Positions 60,501 through 64,000 of a stretch of DNA of 64,000 nt are shown here, one piece after another. Numbering within the stretch: the stretch's first letter is position 1; every line of letters begins with the position of its first letter. The stretch is from NCBI GenBank assembly GCA_947652605.1, contig OX393577.1, positions 55,452,108-55,516,107 of the forward strand, written 5' to 3'. Source of the stretch: Elmis aenea (taxonomy: Eukaryota; Arthropoda; Insecta; Coleoptera; Elmidae). The notes beneath the pieces are model-generated. The model did no database searches and was not told the DNA's origin. It worked only from the letters and a program-made list of their open reading frames with translations. The position numbers and the translations under genes were made by a program.

Positions 60501-63393
60501 CGAATTTTTAATTTGTTTTTAAAAATAACTTCAAAAAAGTTTAGGTATTATTAAATACGAAGGAAGCTACATACAATGGCACAAAAATATATTTAAAATT
60601 TTTATGTGTCATAAAAAAGCTTTATTCAACTTTTTATTTTCAAATAATACCAGTTTGGTTTCAGGACAAAATCATTTTAAAACTATATTTTAAACATTTT
60701 AGGTGGCCATGAGCCACGAAGAAAACTTTTTTGCATATTAGGAATAAGTAATGACACTTTTTGTAACTACTTCATTTAGCTTTAAAAAAAAGAAAATATT
60801 AAATTTTTATGGCCTTTTGATTTATTAAGGATTTTTAGCAAAAAACTTGTCAATTAAAAAAAGGTGATGTTTTTAAAACACAAAAATGGATAGATTTTTA
60901 TTATTAAATGAAGATTTTTCACCAAATAATAATAAATAAGGTTTTTTGGTGTTATTTTAAAAAACATATGAGATAATCAAGGTGCTGATGATCTCTGGGA
61001 CACCCTGTATATGTTGAAAACATGCTATACAATTAGAAATGTAAGAATAATATTTCAAAAAGATTAAAATTGTTGAAATATATTTTAATAAAATTTCATA
61101 TAAAATTTGAACATGCAATTTATAAAATATTAAGAAATTTTATTAACTATTTTCTACGAAAAATGGTGATACGAGTAAATAGAATGTTTATTAGGACATA
61201 AAACCATCATAAAATTTGAACATAAAAGCACATGCACATCCACAGAGCTATAATTAATAAATTTGTGCCCCAAACTATCTAACAAAAAATGAATTAAACT
61301 TATTTCCAATCAAATGGAGATTATTTTAATCGACTAAAAAGAGGTTACGTAAAAAAAGCGATGGTATGTAGTGAGAGGAAGGTAATGCAGGGGTAACAGT
61401 GTTCTTACCACCACCACATTCTAGTAGCATCAGGGTGAAGATAGAAAATGAGGTAGGGTGACGTAATCAAGTCCGCCACAACCAACAAAACAAAGTTACC
61501 AACTATCTAATGCTCTATGCTATAACTAGTGTGCAATTACTATTGTGTTTTTCTGTCTCTTTCAACCCTAAACTGTGTATTTTGGCAAAAAATGCATCGT
61601 GTTGTGTTTTGCATATTTAGTAAAACTTTTAATTAAAAAAACGTGGTAAATGGAAAATAAAAACCTAATAAACAACTGCATATAACAGAACATGATAATA
61701 CTTAAATCTTAAGCTACTTTAAAACAAAGTACATATTTTTAAATGTGCACATATGTGTGGATATGTGTACAATGATATGTAAAAAAATGCAATGTCAAAA
61801 AGTGCTAAATTTTATGCTGGAAACACATAATTAATAGAAAAAAATTAATAATTTTAAAACAACATATAGACAGGCGCATGATCAGTACATATATGTACAG
61901 ATTAACATTAACAAATTACATAATTATATTTAGTTAAATAGAAATGAATTATATATCTACTGAAGGCAGAAATAAACATAAATAAATTAAAATACTGGAG
62001 TAATTCTGTAAAAACTACTAATCATTTGTATAACATTATTATGTGGTGTGAAAGTGTAGCAATTTACTGGTGTAAACTTCGAAAGCAACACAAGCAAACG
62101 CAAAGGTAATATTAAAATCAAATTAAAACAAAACTACTGTACTTGTTGCCAACTTCTAACTCAATAAAAAAAAGGTTTATATACAATATTTACTAAAACA
62201 AAATTTATAAAATTTGTTTATATGATCAAGTCTTAATTTTCTTACACTGTACAATAAATTTAGGATTCATTTTTTAACAAATAAATTGTAGTGATAAGAT
62301 AAAGTAAGTAAAAGCAGATCAACCTGCCTGTTGATTATTATTATTTTTTTAAATAAACTACATGACAATTTTTTCCAATTTTATTTTGTACCTAAGTACC
62401 AAATTAAAGTCCTGTAATCAAATACGTATATATAACTGTTTTATAATAAAAAAAGCGTTTCTACTTTTAATTTACATGAATTATTAAAAAAATGCAACAA
62501 ATATTGCAAACACTTGGTTTATGTTTATATTGATATCTAATACAGTTTAAAAGAAATTAAATGTAACAACATAACTAACTGCATTATAACATAAAAAATG
62601 TCAAATAATTATTATTGTTTATTTTAACATGAAATTTAAGATTATTTATTCTTAACAAAATTGAGTGACAATTTCTGTTACTGAATCATTTATACATTTT
62701 TTGATATACAATTAAAACTGGCTAACAATGTTTAATCCAAGATTTTAAAGCTGTTGTTACATAAAACTTTCAAAATGTATTAGAATGCTACACTTTCACA
62801 TAACTATTTATTTAGATTTTCATGTGCTGTGGTTATATGTATTATGTTCCATATTTGAATTATTAACAGTGATGGTATGGTGTAAGTTTACAAAATAAGA
62901 TACTTACTTGAGAAATTGCGGGTAGCCAACATAGTAGTAAGAATTGCACCCTAGAAAAATTAAAAATTAAAACTTTAAATATGAAGTTTCACAAAATTTG
63001 CTACCCTATAATAAGTTTTTAGCATACAATTAGATTAAAACAGTGCTCTATGCAAAGTTATTTCGTACATAAATAATATTTTAAATCTAGGTGATGCAAT
63101 ACAACATCGTTTACCTTAAGTTTACGCCTTGCATTGAACTTCTTGAGGCAGTCGACAGTCTCTTGCCTGTGAACAACTGAAGCAACTCTTTCTCGTTGCT
63201 GGAAAAAAAGGAAATGAAGTGTAATTATTTGCTTTTATTATAAAATCGTAATTATTATTTTGGTACGTACACAAATCCATGGATGTTTAAGGGCTTCAGC
63301 TGCAGTAATGCGCTTGCCTGGGTTAACGGTAAGCATTTGATTGATGAGATTCTTTGCTTCCGGAGTAACTGTGTCCCATTCGGGACTCGGATA
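45523..63393 (-). CDS. CaMKII: CaMKII (Ca2+/calmodulin-dependent protein kinase II), 3' part
   Basis: Minus-strand exons are 63393-63271, 63198-63115, 62950-62908, 58999-58910, 57511-57455, (54433-54305), (53932-53846), 49345-49283, 48565-48490, 48409-48315, 46251-46137 and 45658-45523. Without the two bracketed exons this gives 293 residues and with both 365, in frame either way. It begins in kinase subdomain XI ([22 protein letters not shown]). It then has the autophosphorylation site HRQET, the calmodulin-binding [19 protein letters not shown], a variable linker ([20 protein letters not shown]), and the hub domain ([62 protein letters not shown]-like [20 protein letters not shown]). The tail is [14 protein letters not shown]. 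The catalytic lobe and start lie beyond the window. The protein is a dodecameric Ser/Thr kinase of synapse and muscle. Confidence 0.95.
46996..47937 (-). mobile_element. hAT element with truncated transposase
   Basis: Ends CAGGGGTGGCC and GGCCCCCCCTG are bounded by a perfect 8-bp duplication TTATAGTG (46988-46995, 47938-47945). Most of the transposase has been deleted, leaving 942 bp. The element lies in a CaMKII intron, in the same orientation as the gene if read by its transposase. Confidence 0.92.
47076..47498 (-). pseudogene. N-terminal fragment of a hAT transposase with BED-type finger
   Basis: 140 residues start [19 protein letters not shown] and include [30 protein letters not shown] and [15 protein letters not shown]. 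This is the start of the hAT transposases related to vertebrate GTF2IRD2/ZBED-type genes. The zinc finger normally reads CxxC then HxxxxH; here the first cysteine position is Ser (ALSVIC), while C, H and H remain. The catalytic DDE/hAT dimerisation region is absent, so the copy cannot encode active transposase. Confidence 0.82.
49346..51602. other. CaMKII intron, little recognisable
   Basis: AT-rich intron sequence. A solo end of the unclassified repeat is at about 50067-50100 and a short (TG)n/(CG) run at 51377-51397. No other gene or complete repeat is seen. Confidence 0.5.
51603..53072. repeat. Foldback element in CaMKII intron
   Basis: A 1.47-kb palindrome on TA with ends CAGGGTGTCCCCATTATACA and mirror. 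The arms are about 540-560 bp and highly complementary, so the same 60-codon peptide frame is readable at 51875-52057 (-) and 52628-52810 (+). A smaller element (52166-52531) occupies the loop. Confidence 0.92.
52166..52531. mobile_element. Small element with 8-bp target duplication in the foldback loop
   Basis: Ends CACGGTCTACTACACAGGTT and AACCTGTGTAGTAGACCGTG are flanked by perfect CTCTAAAC repeats (52158-52165, 52532-52539). It is 366 bp long and non-coding. An 8-bp duplication fits hAT or P-like elements; the family is not recognised. Confidence 0.85.
53846..53932 (-). CDS. CaMKII: Candidate CaMKII cassette exon (29 codons)
   Basis: The exon has an AG acceptor (CGCTCTAG) and a GTTTGT donor. 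It is 87 nt long and phase 1 at both ends, exactly as its neighbours require. With the upstream G it encodes [14 protein letters not shown] then [15 protein letters not shown], an acidic, probably helical segment. I know no mammalian counterpart in the CaMKII linker. It could alternatively be an exon of another minus-strand gene, but none is visible. Confidence 0.6.
54305..54433 (-). CDS. CaMKII: Candidate CaMKII cassette exon (43 codons), Ser/Thr/Pro-rich
   Basis: The exon has an ATTAG acceptor and a GTTAGG donor, is 129 nt long, and is phase 1 at both ends. It encodes [20 protein letters not shown], then a Ser/Thr/Asn stretch and [14 protein letters not shown]. The composition fits the unstructured variable linker of CaMKII, and TPPQSPR offers proline-directed phosphorylation and SH3-type sites. 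Confidence 0.7.
58075..58115. repeat. (ATT)n-like simple repeat
   Basis: An imperfect TTATTATTATTAT run in a CaMKII intron, with a short second run near 58230. Confidence 0.8.
60473..61007. repeat. TA-flanked element, ends CAG(A/G)GTGT
   Basis: Left CAGAGTGTGTCAGCGATCAT, right read inward CAGGGTGTCCCAGAGATCAT, on TA. Inner complementarity is weaker than in the other foldbacks, so this is an older copy. It lies in a CaMKII intron. Confidence 0.75.
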
Positions 63394-63508
63394 CTAAAAA
63401 ATTTCATTAACACTTAATTATTTATTTTAAAACAATGTTTAGTAAAAAAACACTTATTATTTTTTGGAAAACAGATACCATTTGTCAAAGTTTAGCATTG
63501 TGCTAGTA

Positions 63509-64000
63509 CGGGGTGGACCAAATTCAAATGTTTTACGGAGTATCTCGGTTACCGCAATATATAGCGAAAATCTGTATCGGTCTCTTGGGCTATTTTTTTG
63601 AGAAAATAACGCCTATGCAACCAGATTTTTTCTATCGGATTCCATTTTGGCACTACAGACGAAAATTGAAATTTCATCATTTATGAAATTTTGCTATAAC
63701 TTCTCTATTTATTAAATTAGAACAAAAAGTGATACAGGTTTTTTTATACAGATTTTTATGCTCAATTGAAAAACAAAAGTAATTTTTTTTAGCCATCTTG
63801 ACTTTCGAGATATGGATTAAACTTACATTTTTTTAAATGGAAACCCTAGTTGGCCATGATTTAATGTGAAAGAGTAATTTTTTAGTTTTTCAAAAATATA
63901 TAGTTTTATATATTTGTTGCAACTTTTGTAAAAATTCGATCATCAAAGTTTGCCATGATTTCGTAAACAAGTGATGTTTGCAATTATTAAACAACTAAAT
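63509..64000. repeat. Left part of a foldback cut by the window end
   Basis: It begins on TA with CGGGGTGGACCAAATTC, close to the end of 1883-3101, followed by GAGTATCTCGGTTACCG. The interior matches 27.95-28.2 kb. The right half would lie outside the window. Confidence 0.75.

Overview
The window is animal nuclear DNA, very AT-rich, with spliced genes, short introns near 50-60 bp beside introns of several kb, and dense interspersed repeats. Gene content and exon structure point to an insect. The CaMKII linker and tail resemble fly CaMKII, and the abundance of TA-flanked CAGGGTG-ended palindromic repeats makes a beetle the best guess, but the order cannot be fixed from this sequence alone.

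Five protein-coding genes can be modelled exon by exon, and every model closes in frame. (1) 810-4043 (+): C-terminal part of a GPR107/GPR108-type seven-membrane-segment protein; its 5' exons lie before the window. (2) 4483-6459 (-): complete GTDC1, the tRNA-queuosine mannosyltransferase family, in four exons, convergent with gene 1. (3) 6865-9411 (+): complete ECHDC3-type mitochondrial crotonase-fold protein in five exons, divergent from gene 2 across about 405 bp. (4) 11766-37036 (+): complete LRGUK (leucine-rich repeats plus guanylate-kinase-like domain), 13 exons, 925 residues, stretched over 25 kb by repeat-filled introns. (5) 45523-63393 (-): the 3' part of CaMKII, from the end of the kinase domain through the autoinhibitory/calmodulin segment, a variable linker with two apparent cassette exons, and the association domain, followed by a probable 5 kb 3' UTR. 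These are unrelated housekeeping, sperm and neuronal/muscle genes; no operon-like functional grouping is seen.

The rest is mostly mobile DNA. About twenty palindromic (foldback) elements begin with CAGGGTG or a close variant, sit on TA dinucleotides, and have arms of 0.1-1 kb. Several are nested. The most striking is 32089-33953, three TIR pairs that are concentric around one centre, each inner pair joined exactly at a TA that is the dyad centre of the enclosing palindrome. Another is 14131-16633, a foldback within a foldback, then a hAT-like element with an 8-bp target duplication, then another foldback. An intact copy of a neighbouring repeat (38091-38108) gives the empty site for 32089-33953 and shows that it moved as a TA-duplicating transposon. 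Also present are hAT elements with 8-bp duplications (46996-47937, carrying a truncated BED-finger transposase; 21421-21999; 14816-16483), a small element with an 8-bp duplication (52166-52531), and a decayed non-LTR retrotransposon end (about 26521-26950). No tRNA, rRNA, CRISPR or prokaryotic signal was seen.
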